Notes under the pieces: model-generated | Told to the model about the DNA's origin: nothing | The model's input: the letters and a program-made list of their open reading frames with translations, nothing else | The model's database searches: none | Part shown: positions 1-9,382 of the stretch, piece by piece | How positions within the stretch are numbered: the first letter of the stretch is position 1 | Layout: each line of letters opens with the position of its first letter | Program-made: the position numbers and the translations under genes | NCBI RefSeq assembly: GCF_001856665.1 | Contig: NZ_CP017781.1 | Span: 3,178,001 to 3,242,000 of the forward strand | DNA: 64,000 bases | Reading direction: 5' to 3' | From: Rhodobacter xanthinilyticus | GTDB taxonomy: Bacteria; Pseudomonadota; Alphaproteobacteria; Rhodobacterales; Rhodobacteraceae

Positions 1-3000
1 GCGTTTTTCCGCGCCGATCTCGTGGCGTAACAGATCGACCAGCTTGAATGATCTCGGACGATCAAAGCCCAAGCTTTCAATCCGGTCTGCAACCTCCTCT
101 GCTATGGCAGCGCCCCCGATCACACTCATTGCCTGCCAGTCATTCAGCGAGGCGAGCAGTTTACGATCGGCTATCGCCCCCATCATTACGAAGCGGGCTT
201 CATGAGCCCTCAGAAAAGGGCTAAAGGGCATGGGCAGACCCGTGGCCAGTGCAGAACGCTCCGCTATCAGCCTGCCAAAACCGCGATCCTTCCCATGCAG
301 TTGGCTAGCAAGCGGGTCGCCTTGATCTTTGGCGAACAGTCGGTCGAGCGATCGCAAGAAACCTTGTGGGCCACGATCCTCTGACCTGTCCGACAACCCG
401 GCGCGTTCGGCCAAAACAGCCCAATGCTGCGTAACCAGATCATGAAGTTCCACAAGCCGCAGGCCGAGCGTGCGTCCAAACTCGGCAAACATCCCTTGGC
501 GCTCGGTTTCGCTACCAGCCAGGCGACCGCGGCCCGGATCAACCCGAAAGCGTCTCCCGTTCATCAGCCAGCCAACGGAAAGCACCTCTGCAAGCGGCGC
601 CAGCAGCCACAGACGCGGCAAGCCCTCGGGCGCGGCTACTGGTCCCTGCATGTCCAGCGGCAGGAACAGAGTTGTCTCTTCGCCAAGGTCGAGAGCGAGC
701 GCATGACCGAAACCGCGCCCACCGAACGATACCAGCCTGATCCGCTGCGCATCCAGTTCGCAGAACTCGGCAGACCAGTCTCCGGAGGCGTCGATCTCGA
801 TATGTCGGACCGATCGGCTCATCGCTGGCAACCACGGCGCCGCCTGCGTGAAATCAGCTAGCGCCCGTCCTACATCCTCGTGACCCTCAGGATCTATCTC
901 AACTTCGATCACCGTTGCAGGCCGCCCATGAGCGCTTCGCCTCACCGACAGCTCACGGCCCTCAGCCCATGCTTCCGGCAGCATACCGCCCTTGATCCGG
1001 CAGGACACGAAATGGCTGGCGATCGACACCCGCCTCGAAAGAAGGTGCACACTCTTGAACCCCAGGCCGAAACGGCCAGTCACGTCCTCGCGCTTTTCCG
1101 AAAGGTTCATCAACAGCATGTTGAAGAGATCATTGCGCCAGCCCTTCTTTATCCCTTCGTCGACATTCGGGCCTGGGTGGTTGATCAACCGCCCCCAATG
1201 GCTGACGGCCAACCGGTCATGGCCATATTCCAGACGAAACCGCCCCTCCGTAGGGACTGGATGCTGATGGGTCGCATCATCAGCGTTCTGGAATAGCTCG
1301 AAGAGCACACGGGAAGGATCGTAACCATAATCCTTGATCCGCTGTCGTATCGCGATGAGGAGTTCGTCAGCCTTCTTCGGGGATGCAACCTTTTCCCATA
1401 GCTCACGCTTCGCGGCCGGTCGGGCTTCTTCTTGCCTCTTTCCGGCAGGATGGGAATCGATCCTGTCCCTGTAGGCTTTTCGAGCCTCCCAGAGCCCGGA
1501 CCCATTCTGAGGTCTCAATTCGTCCAGGACCTGCGGCAAGCGATCTTCAAGTTCGGCCCTCGCGGCATCGACTGTGGCCTGATCCAGCCGATCACATTCG
1601 TCGGCAAGACGGTCAAGCGCTTCCAGGCAAGCTGCCTGCTCTTTGCGGTAGCCGATGAAGACTTCTGCCAAGGTCAGGCACAGCGTCTTCACATCAGCCG
1701 ATGTAACCGCCGTCCCGGAGAAAGCCGCGATCTGGAGCGTTCGCGCACCGATAAGCTGCTTATTATGCCAAAAGTTCTTCCAGCCGACATGGACGTTCCC
1801 AAGGACGCCCAGAGGTTTGACCTCGCCCGTCGGGAGGTTCGCAATAGTTCCGGTAAGTGTCTCGGTCGAGATTTCAGAAGGTGGCACCGTAAGTGATTGG
1901 AATTGCACGAACCGCGAAAGACGCTTGTCTTCAAATTTCTGTCCAAACGTCTCTGGTTGGAAGTGCAGAGCGACCTCACTGTCAATTCTGCTCCAGATGC
2001 GGGCTATATCATGTTCGGTCACTGAAAGGCTTTGCCGCGCAACGGCGCGGAAGGGGTCAGTTCGCCCGACCAGCCCGACAAGAAGCAGCAGGAGATCTGA
2101 TGGCACATGCGGCCGCGCGAATTCTAGGATCGGCTTTAGACTGGTTGCCGATGCCGCCAACAGCTTTTCGGGACTTTGCCCGTCAAGCTCTTTGCCGTTT
2201 TCCATTCGACGTTGGTTGCTCGTTTCGCTCTGAGAGGCCGGTGTCGGCAAGTAGCCACTCAGTTCGCGATGCAACAAGTGCGTGGAGACAACCCCTCCGC
2301 CAGTGTGGGCGACGGCAGCCGCGTCCACCCATGTATTGGCCTCAGTGCGCACCCGGATAAGCTTGAAGACTGCTTTACGATCAGAATCCTCCCACTGCGC
2401 AAGGTACTTGAAGGCTGCCCGATAGACAGACCAGGTGGCAGCGCCCTTCTTAGGGTCGTCAATCAGGCCTTCCAGAGCAGACAGGAATTGCGCTGCGCTC
2501 TGGCAATCGCCATGCCTGACGGTGTCAAAGGCCCGCAGGAAATCTTCTGCGGGGCGGTCAGACAGGCGCAGAAGCGCGGCAAGGAGCGGCCAGCCCGGGA
2601 GGCCGACGTCCACACCCTGCTTGGCGATGAGCCCCAGCTCAGAGGCGACCTGCGAGCACTCTCCCATTACCGCCACGGGCCGTGCGTCCTCGATCAGCAA
2701 CATCAGCCGCTCAAAAGAACCAACCTTGTCCGGAATGACCCGACGATTGCGGAGAATTCTCTGGGCATCCGGATCGCACGTTTCAGGCGCCAGTTCGTCA
2801 ATTGGCAAAAAGGACAGATCGCCTTCCTTCGCCAAAGACTGGCGAGCCGCGTTCAGAATGTCCGGTTCAAGATCCAGAATCTCATCCGGTGCCCAGAGGT
2901 CTCCGCGCCGGTCCGTGAGCCACTTCGTCGTATGGATTGCAGGCGGCAGGGAGGAGGCATCTGTTGCAAGCGCCCCAAGAATTTCGTGGGCGAAAGACTG

Positions 3001-5910
3001 TGGGTTTGATTGACGCAGTGCGAGTTCTATCAGCGATGCGGGAGTCCAAGGCGAGACAAGCCGCTCGATGCGAGCGTCGCTTGGGGCGTGGTTAAGGCGC
3101 CGCAGAATTGGCGCATGCCTGGCGAGAGCAGGTGGGACGGGGAAATCTCCACTGACCCACCAGATCTCTGAAGCCGTCAGCTTGTGCCCATCCTTTGAAG
3201 GAAAGATCGGCAGGTTTCGCAAGTACTCATCGGGGATGTCGGATCGTAGCAAAGCTAGCACGGTCTCGTCGCGCAAAGGCGGCGAGCGCAGCTTGTCGAT
3301 GTTTCGGTTGAGAAGCTCTCCTAGCTCGGCCCCATCGACCTGGGCAATCTTGACGTGCTGCAGTTGGTGTCCGTTTAGGCCATTCAGAATTTCACGGTCC
3401 ACAAGCAGGCTGTCACTTTCGTCGGCGACGAGGTTAGCCGCGAGCTCGGCAACCGGGCCCATGCCATCGGCAAGTGCACATAGCCGGGTATGGTCATCAC
3501 AGATCTGGCCCACCACCATGCTTCGCATGGCTCGGCGCGCTTCTGGTGCTTCTGTGAAGTGCTTCTGAAGATATCGACCACGCGCGCCAGCTGGGCCGAA
3601 GATACCAGACCCGACGATCAGCCCGGCGACGTTCTCTGGCGTAGCATCGGTAAAGCTGAAGGGGTGGCCGATGGCATCAAGCAGGTCAGCCTCGACCTTG
3701 CGGATGATCAGGGCCCCTCTCTCCGGTGCCGCTTCGTAAAGCGCTTTTACCAATTGCTGCGCCTGCGGACTGTCCCGAAACAACCGTCGATCCCGTGACG
3801 CGGCGACGAGATCGCTCAGGCTGACAAGTGTGGCAAGTCCACTGCCGTTCGTGGCCCGCAGGATATGCAGTCGTCGGCAGGCCGGATCATCGAGGAACGC
3901 GGCCAGCTGCCGTCCAAGAAGACGGACAATGCAGAGGGCTGCCGCACCGGCTACCTCATGATCGCCGCCGCTCTCAAGAAGTGGTGCAATCCCGTGCAAT
4001 AGCGCGGTCGCCTCGGCCGTGCTGATGCTCTGCCGCATCGCCGCATCGGGTAACAGTTCCTCAGACAGGCAAAGCGGACCACCGCGCGCCTCGGCGAGGC
4101 TGCGCAGGATGCGGCGCGAGCGACCCGCTGATTTTGGAAGTCCGATGACCTGATCCGGTGGCAGGAATCCAAGAATGGCGCGAAGATGGTCCTCATTGGC
4201 GAGGCTCGTGTTTTCCAGCAATCCCTTGCGAAGCAGGCCCAACAGGATCGGCGCGGCAGCCTGTCGCAAGTGGTCATCCTGCCCAACGACGACGTCCAGT
4301 AGCTCCGCCAGAGCAACCGCGTTCCCGCCCTGCAAGAACACCCGAGGTGAAAGTTGCTCGAGCAAATCTTCGATCTCGTCAGGATGCCAACCAAGGTCGC
4401 GCTCGCTGAGTGCAGCAGGACGCACCACCAGCAAGAGCCCGCGCCCTCGCGCCCAGTCCGTGAGGCCCGGCAGGATGTCTGCACAGGTGAACCGGCCGCG
4501 CGAATTGGCGGCCGGCATCCATCTCAGCGAGGCGTCCGCCCGAAGCAGATTCCAGGTCGCCGTGATCTTGCCCTCGGCCTCCTCCAGCACTGGTGCAAGC
4601 GCATATTCCGCCGCAATGGCGCTGCGGTGTGTTCGGCCAAAGTCACTGCGCAGGAGCGCTTGCAGCAACCCGGCCAAGTCGTCATCCGAAAGCACGCCTT
4701 CCTTAAAGGCATCAAAGATCACCATCGGAACCAGAGGCAAAAGAACCTCGTCCCGCAGCAGAGCATTCCATTCGCTTTGCACCGTAGCCGCGGCGTCACT
4801 CGAAGCATCGAAACCCTCGATGAACCGGCGGCCCGAGTCGACGAAGAAATACCCGTGCAGCATCAATCGCACAGAACCCCGATCTGAACGAAGTCTGGCC
4901 GCGTTTGCTACTGGCAGGAACACAGCCCAGTCGACCAAGGTTTCCGTTCCGCTAGTTCGATCGGTCAGGACGACTGCGGCATGCACCTCGGCCTTTTCGG
5001 GAAGTATCTCCTCGCCAGCCTCGGTGAAGACGGGAGATTGCGGCCAACGCTCTGAGTTCCGAAGAGCATCGAGCTTAACCTGGGCACCGGAAACCTCGCG
5101 CCCAACATAGGTTGACGCTGCAGCACCTTGCTCGTTGATCACTCCCTTGAAGCCGATTGCTCGCAGTTCTCCGGCAGGATCAAAGCCGCGCATCCGCTGC
5201 GCGTCGGGGGCGCGGCCAAGACCGACGATCTGTTTGGTATCCCGCCATAGCTCGATCCGGTTGAGATGACGCAGCCCTGCCAGGGTCAGATGCAGCTCAG
5301 CACGGTTCTCAACAAACCCCGATATCAGTTCCTCGATCTGTGGTCGGTTGTCGATGAAGGTGAGTTTCGGCGCAGGCAGAATGTCGTCGTGCCGCAAAGG
5401 AAGCCAGAGCAGCAAGCCTCGATCGATCCCCATACACGCGGTAACAAGCTTGGACAGATCCGTTGGGCCGATCGTGTCCCATGTTTTGGCCTTGGTGTTT
5501 TCGATCACCCCCAGACAAGGGTTCACGACTTCGGAGAACGGGATCGTATGCCCGAAGGCATGAACGATGAAGGCATCACAGAGATGAAAAACCGCCTTCT
5601 GGCCAAACCCGAAACGGCCAATAGTCCCTGAATCATCACCTTTCGCGCTGTCAGCGAAGGAAAGGATGCCGCGACCGTCCCTCTCGGTAAACGAACCATC
5701 GTTTGACACCAGCAAACCGGGCACCCTCAAAAGCGGATTATCCGCCTCCGGCCAACCCTCATGCGCGACAAAACGGATCATTCCGGCTTTCGCGTCTTCG
5801 GCGTTCTGAATGAGTTCCTTCAGCACAGGAAACCCCGAGGAGTACCTGTCTTTGAGGTTTGCTTGGATCTGCCGAAAGATGGCGCGCGGCGGGGTGGTCA
5901 GATTGGACAT
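1..5910 (-). CDS. Giant sacsin-like protein with two GHKL (HSP90-type) ATPase domains, C-terminus outside window
   Basis: An open frame runs from an ATG at 5910 to the left edge without a stop, so at least 1,970 codons are present. The first GHKL ATPase fold has an N-box LKELIQNAEDAKA (residues 30-42), a VSNDGSF/RDGRGI region (about 68-82) and GRFGFGQKAVFHL (98-110). A second fold appears far downstream, with FELFQNADDA (about 1537-1546) and TGRFGLGFKSVHLL (about 1611-1624). The roughly 1,400 residues between them match nothing I recognise. AAGGA lies about 6 nt before the ATG. Duplicated HSP90-like modules in a very long chain are the hallmark of sacsin-type proteins; in bacteria such giants occur with restriction and helicase genes. 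Here a res-like gene lay just upstream before IS21 entered. The ATPase call is firm; a defence role is inferred. Confidence 0.85.
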   Translation of the reverse strand, partial: MSNLTTPPRAIFRQIQANLKDRYSSGFPVLKELIQNAEDAKAGMIRFVAHEGWPEADNPLLRVPGLLVSNDGSFTERDGRGILSFADSAKGDDSGTIGRFGFGQKAVFHLCDAFIVHAFGHTIPFSEVVNPCLGVIENTKAKTWDTIGPTDLSKLVTACMGIDRGLLLWLPLRHDDILPAPKLTFIDNRPQIEELISGFVENRAELHLTLAGLRHLNRIELWRDTKQIVGLGRAPDAQRMRGFDPAGELRAIGFKGVINEQGAAASTYVGREVSGAQVKLDALRNSERWPQSPVFTEAGEEILPEKAEVHAAVVLTDRTSGTETLVDWAVFLPVANAARLRSDRGSVRLMLHGYFFVDSGRRFIEGFDASSDAAATVQSEWNALLRDEVLLPLVPMVIFDAFKEGVLSDDDLAGLLQALLRSDFGRTHRSAIAAEYALAPVLEEAEGKITATWNLLRADASLRWMPAANSRGRFTCADILPGLTDWARGRGLLLVVRPAALSERDLGWHPDEIEDLLEQLSPRVFLQGGNAVALAELLDVVVGQDDHLRQAAAPILLGLLRKGLLENTSLANEDHLRAILGFLPPDQVIGLPKSAGRSRRILRSLAEARGGPLCLSEELLPDAAMRQSISTAEATALLHGIAPLLESGGDHEVAGAAALCIVRLLGRQLAAFLDDPACRRLHILRATNGSGLATLVSLSDLVAASRDRRLFRDSPQAQQLVKALYEAAPERGALIIRKVEADLLDAIGHPFSFTDATPENVAGLIVGSGIFGPAGARGRYLQKHFTEAPEARRAMRSMVVGQICDDHTRLCALADGMGPVAELAANLVADESDSLLVDREILNGLNGHQLQHVKIAQVDGAELGELLNRNIDKLRSPPLRDETVLALLRSDIPDEYLRNLPIFPSKDGHKLTASEIWWVSGDFPVPPALARHAPILRRLNHAPSDARIERLVSPWTPASLIELALRQSNPQSFAHEILGALATDASSLPPAIHTTKWLTDRRGDLWAPDEILDLEPDILNAARQSLAKEGDLSFLPIDELAPETCDPDAQRILRNRRVIPDKVGSFERLMLLIEDARPVAVMGECSQVASELGLIAKQGVDVGLPGWPLLAALLRLSDRPAEDFLRAFDTVRHGDCQSAAQFLSALEGLIDDPKKGAATWSVYRAAFKYLAQWEDSDRKAVFKLIRVRTEANTWVDAAAVAHTGGGVVSTHLLHRELSGYLPTPASQSETSNQRRMENGKELDGQSPEKLLAASATSLKPILEFARPHVPSDLLLLLVGLVGRTDPFRAVARQSLSVTEHDIARIWSRIDSEVALHFQPETFGQKFEDKRLSRFVQFQSLTVPPSEISTETLTGTIANLPTGEVKPLGVLGNVHVGWKNFWHNKQLIGARTLQIAAFSGTAVTSADVKTLCLTLAEVFIGYRKEQAACLEALDRLADECDRLDQATVDAARAELEDRLPQVLDELRPQNGSGLWEARKAYRDRIDSHPAGKRQEEARPAAKRELWEKVASPKKADELLIAIRQRIKDYGYDPSRVLFELFQNADDATHQHPVPTEGRFRLEYGHDRLAVSHWGRLINHPGPNVDEGIKKGWRNDLFNMLLMNLSEKREDVTGRFGLGFKSVHLLSRRVSIASHFVSCRIKGGMLPEAWAEGRELSVRRSAHGRPATVIEVEIDPEGHEDVGRALADFTQAAPWLPAMSRSVRHIEIDASGDWSAEFCELDAQRIRLVSFGGRGFGHALALDLGEETTLFLPLDMQGPVAAPEGLPRLWLLAPLAEVLSVGWLMNGRRFRVDPGRGRLAGSETERQGMFAEFGRTLGLRLVELHDLVTQHWAVLAERAGLSDRSEDRGPQGFLRSLDRLFAKDQGDPLASQLHGKDRGFGRLIAERSALATGLPMPFSPFLRAHEARFVMMGAIADRKLLASLNDWQAMSVIGGAAIAEEVADRIESLGFDRPRSFKLVDLLRHEIGAEKR

Positions 5911-6014
5911 GGCTTCCTTGAGTTCCCGGCGGCGGGCAGAATCTTGGGCGGATGATCAACCGAATAGAAGGTCATTAAATCCACAGGAACACGGCAATGT
6001 TGCGCTGCTCCAGT

Positions 6015-6020
6015 GGATCA
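6015..6020. repeat. 6-bp target-site duplication GGATCA of IS21 copy A (mate at 8554-8559)
   Basis: GGATCA sits immediately left of the IS21 terminus at 6021 and again immediately right of the other terminus, at 8554-8559. A direct duplication of this size is normal for IS21-family insertion. It shows that copy A inserted here by simple transposition and that its two flanks were once contiguous. Confidence 0.85.
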
Positions 6021-6185
6021 TGTCAACGGCGGAGTAAAATTGGGCCACGGGGCGGCGCAAAATTGGGCCACTTTGGGTTTGCGCGAGACGCGGCTGATGG
6101 GCGGCGGCCAGTCAGCCGCGCTCTCCATATAGCTTGCGGGTGACTGGCCGCCTTGGACCGTCAGGTCCAAGTCTGATACTTTGGA

Positions 6186-6950
6186 TCAGGTGTTGTCGCC
6201 GGTCTTGCGCGCGCGACTTTGCGCGAGGCGATAGCTTTCGCCGTTCATCTCGAGGATGTTGACGTGGTGGGTCAACCGGTCGAGGAGCGCGCCGGTCAGC
6301 CGCTCGGTGCCGAAGGTCTCGGTCCATTCATCGAAGGGCAGATTGCTGGTGATCAGCGTGGCACCGCGCTCGTAGCGCTGGGAGATCATCTCAAAAAGCA
6401 GCTCGGCGCCGGTCTTTGACAGGGGCACGAACCCGAGCTCGTCGATGATCAGCAGCTTGACGGCAGCCATCTGCTTCTGGACGCGCAGCAGCCGACGTTC
6501 GTCTCGCGCCTCCATCAGCTCGTTGACCAGCGCGGCGGCGGTGGTGAAGCTGACAGACATGCCCTTCTGGCAGGCCGCCAACCCGAGGCCCAAGGCAATG
6601 TGGGTCTTGCCGGTTCCGCTGGGGCCAAGGGCGATCACGTTCTCACGCCGTTCGATCCATTCGCAGCGCGCCAGTTCCAGCACCTGCATCTTGTTCAGCT
6701 TCGGGATCGCCTTGAAGTCGAAGCTGTCGAGGCTTTTGGTGGCCGGGAACTTCGCAGCCTTGATGCGGCGCTCGACCATCCGCCGCTCGCGGTCAATGAG
6801 TTCCAGTTCAACGAGGCGCGACAGGAATTGGACATGGTCCAACCCTTCGGCGGCGCATTGGCGCGCAACCTTCTCGTGTTCCCGCAGGAAGGTGGGCAGC
6901 TTCAGCGTCTTCAGATGGTGGGCAAGCAGGATCTTCGGAGCCTCGCTCAT
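6186..6950 (-). CDS. istB: IstB, AAA+ ATPase helper of IS21 transposition
   Basis: This 254-residue protein is the ATP-dependent target-selection partner of the IstA transposase. It shows a DnaC/IstB-type Walker A (ALGPSGTGKTHIALGLG, about residues 107-123), a Walker B (LLIIDELGFVPL) and an arginine-rich C-terminus. Length and motifs fit the family. The start overlaps the istA stop by 4 nt (ATGA), which suggests translational coupling. An identical protein is encoded by copy B on the opposite strand. Confidence 0.96.
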   Translation of the reverse strand: MSEAPKILLAHHLKTLKLPTFLREHEKVARQCAAEGLDHVQFLSRLVELELIDRERRMVERRIKAAKFPATKSLDSFDFKAIPKLNKMQVLELARCEWIERRENVIALGPSGTGKTHIALGLGLAACQKGMSVSFTTAAALVNELMEARDERRLLRVQKQMAAVKLLIIDELGFVPLSKTGAELLFEMISQRYERGATLITSNLPFDEWTETFGTERLTGALLDRLTHHVNILEMNGESYRLAQSRARKTGDNT

Positions 6951-8434
6951 TCCGCCGCCTCCGACATCAAGGCCATGTAGCTGGCCGCACGCGTCGTCTC
7001 GACGTTCGCCCGCGGCAGGTAGGGGTAGACATCGAGATCAAGCCTTGGGGGGCGCTTCTCGACCTGGCAAAGCACGAGGTGCTTCACGGCGTCAAAGCCG
7101 ACCGCGCCCAGCTTCAGGGCCTTCTTCACGGCGGCATGCAGGTCATCCATGCCAAAGGTCTCAAGCAGCCGCAGCACCTGCACATACTCGCGGCGCCCCA
7201 TCTTGAGCATGCGCGCCTCCATCAGGCGGCGCAAAGTCTGGAACTCTTCGGGCAGGTCCCATTCCGCCAGAGGCGCAGCCTGGTCCAAGGCATTGATCTT
7301 GCGCTCGATCAGCGGGAGGTAGTGAACCGGGTCGAAGATCATGTCCTCGCGATCGTAACAGCGCGGGTGTCGGGCGATCACCTCCCCGCGACAGCCGATC
7401 ACGACCTCATCGACATAGCCGCGGATCCAGACATCCTGATGGCCATAGGCGACCGGGACCGAGTAATCGTTGGTGTCATAGCGCACGAGCGACTGCGAGC
7501 TGACCCTGCCGCTCGCTTGGTCGCAGGCGTCGAACGGGGCAGTAGGCAATGGGCGCATCGCCGCCAGATCGCGCTGCAGCCTCTCGCCGATCGTCTCCTT
7601 GTGACCCCGAAGAATGCGCGTGAGGCGTGCGCAGCACTGCCCTTCAAGGTCGGCGTTGAAGGCGTCCCAACTGGCAAAGTGGGGGATCGGCACCATGTGG
7701 TTGCGGCGGGCGTAGCCGACCATCCCCTCGACAGCGCCCTTGTCGTTCCCCTTCCCGGGCCGACCATAGCGATCCCGAAACAGGTAATGCGACTGCAAGC
7801 CGCTGAACAGCGTGGCGCGGATGCGCGTGCCATCTGGCTGGATCTTCGAGACCAGGCAGCGGTCGTTATCGTAGAGCACCGACTGCGGCACCCCGCCGAA
7901 GAAGGCAAAGGCGCGGACATGCCCGTCTATCCAGGCCTCCGCCGTCGCCGCCGGATAGGCCCGGACGAAATAGGCATCGCTGTGCGGCAGGTCGATGACA
8001 AAGAAATGCGCCTTCTGCTCGACACCGGCGATGACGACGACCGCTTCGCCAAAATCGGCCTGAGCATGGCCCGGCGGATGGGCCAGTGGCACGAACATCT
8101 CCCGTGTCCGCCGCTCACGCTCACGCACGTAATCCTTGACGATCGTATAGCCGCCGGTGAAGCCATGCTCGGCCTGAAGCCGTTCCCATATCCGCTTGGC
8201 CGTATGACGCTGCTTGCGATGCACCGCCTTGTCGGCTTCAAGCCAGGCGTCAATGAACTCGGTGAACCCGTCCAGCTTCGGCCGCCTGATCGGCTTGTCC
8301 CGCCGGTAGCCAGGCGGCACCGAGAAGGCCAACATCTTCTCAACCGTCCCGCGCGAAATGTTGAAATGCTTCGCCGCCGCCCGCGCGCTCATGCCCTCGG
8401 CACACGCCAAGCGAACCTTCTTGTAAAGTTCCAC
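6947..8434 (-). CDS. istA: IstA, DDE transposase of IS21-family element
   Basis: This 495-residue transposase begins at a GTG. An N-terminal helix-turn-helix (ARAAAKHFNISRGTVEKML) is followed by an integrase core. Visible acidic catalytic positions lie in HAQADFGEAVVV, in SVLYDNDRC and in KGAVEGMVGYAR, the DDE spacing expected of IstA. It catalyses strand cleavage and joining at the IS ends together with IstB. Copy B encodes the same sequence residue for residue, so the two copies duplicated recently. Confidence 0.96.
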   Translation of the reverse strand: MELYKKVRLACAEGMSARAAAKHFNISRGTVEKMLAFSVPPGYRRDKPIRRPKLDGFTEFIDAWLEADKAVHRKQRHTAKRIWERLQAEHGFTGGYTIVKDYVRERERRTREMFVPLAHPPGHAQADFGEAVVVIAGVEQKAHFFVIDLPHSDAYFVRAYPAATAEAWIDGHVRAFAFFGGVPQSVLYDNDRCLVSKIQPDGTRIRATLFSGLQSHYLFRDRYGRPGKGNDKGAVEGMVGYARRNHMVPIPHFASWDAFNADLEGQCCARLTRILRGHKETIGERLQRDLAAMRPLPTAPFDACDQASGRVSSQSLVRYDTNDYSVPVAYGHQDVWIRGYVDEVVIGCRGEVIARHPRCYDREDMIFDPVHYLPLIERKINALDQAAPLAEWDLPEEFQTLRRLMEARMLKMGRREYVQVLRLLETFGMDDLHAAVKKALKLGAVGFDAVKHLVLCQVEKRPPRLDLDVYPYLPRANVETTRAASYMALMSEAAE

Positions 8435-8565
8435 GGTATAAATCTCCCCACCCTCCCTGCTGCCGCAAGAAGGGAAAAGTGGCAGGATTTTACTCCGCCC
8501 GCAGCGAGACGATCCCGCCGCTACCGTGGCCTAATTTTGCACCGCCGTTTCCAGGATCATGCTGC

Positions 8566-9263
8566 CTATGCAATTTCATTACTGGAAAACTGGCTTTCGT
8601 CTTGCAGGGAGTACCTCGACAAGAGGTCAGCATCGACCAACCGGGTGTGCGTCGCCATCAATCCGCCGACCGTGGCATTCGGCAGCACGGCGGTTTCCGG
8701 AACGAGCAGGTAGGACCACTGCTTAATGCCAGCGCCATCACCATTCGCACGGTTGGCGATGTGGCACCACAAAGCGGCGGCATCAGCCTTCCTGATCACC
8801 TGCGCATTCGTCATTTCTGACGCTCGCTTCGTTTCAATGATGAGTTTCTCGGTCCTGGTCTCGACGACGAAGTCGGGCTGATATGGGGCGTTGTCTTCGT
8901 CGTAGATCCTGAACTGGTTCGGCCCCGGCTTCATCCAGAGCTGCACGGAGGGGTCCTGCTCTAGAATGACCGCCATCCTGCGCTCAGGGTCGGAGTCGAA
9001 CTTTGCCATGTTGTAACAGGACTTCTCGAAGCCAACGAAAATGAAGCGCTTCATGTCGCTAAGGCGTTCAGGCGGACTGCGGAAATCGCGCATCGCGTCT
9101 TTTCCGCTGCCATCGAACGTCTGCGGCTTCAGCTGATCGAAGGCCGAGACCCGCGTGACGCGGTAGGTGGTCTGCTCCCGCCACATGTGGAGCTTCATCT
9201 GGGCGACGAGGGCTTCTGCGATCTGGCGTGCATGGCCCTGAAGGATCGACCGGACCTGCTCGT
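8566..9263 (-). pseudogene. C-terminal fragment of a type III restriction (Res-like) subunit, cut by IS21
   Basis: The frame stays open leftward from the IS21 copy B boundary at 9263 to a TAG at 8566-8568 and has lost its N-terminus. The visible part (about 230 residues, from AVSNEQVRSILQGHARQIAE) is typical of the end of type III restriction endonuclease or related DEAD/DEAH helicase-nucleases. It has a PD-(D/E)XK core: QPDFVVET, then KLIIETK in the D...ExK arrangement. The helicase motor that should precede it is missing. After removal of IS copy A by its target duplication, this stop codon lies about 116 bp upstream of the giant GHKL gene on the same strand, so both probably formed one operon. 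It is very likely inactive. Confidence 0.8.
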
Positions 9264-9382
9264 TGGAAACGGCGGTGCAAAATTAGGCCACGGTAGCGGC
9301 GGGATCGTCTCGCTGCGGGCGGAGTAAAATCCTGCCACTTTTCCCTTCTTGCGGCAGCAGGGAGGGTGGGGAGATTTATACC

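Larger units (their letters stand above)
6021..8553 (-). mobile_element. IS21-family insertion sequence, copy A (2,533 bp)
   Basis: The element has TG...CA ends. The outer end reads TGTCAACGGCGGAGTAAAAT and the inner end, read inward, TGGAAACGGCGGTGCAAAAT, so the termini are related imperfect inverted repeats with further internal repeats. It carries the two-gene IS21 arrangement (istA then istB with a 4-nt overlap) read leftward. GGATCA duplications flank it. An equally long inverted copy lies at 9264-11796 and encodes identical proteins. It separates a res-like gene fragment from the giant GHKL gene. Confidence 0.93.

Noticed and set aside
7079..8713. Long open frame antisense to istA (544 residues) and its mirror at 9068-10738
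   Set aside because: Both lie opposite the clear IstA genes, lack motifs, and exist only because high GC content keeps the antisense frame open.
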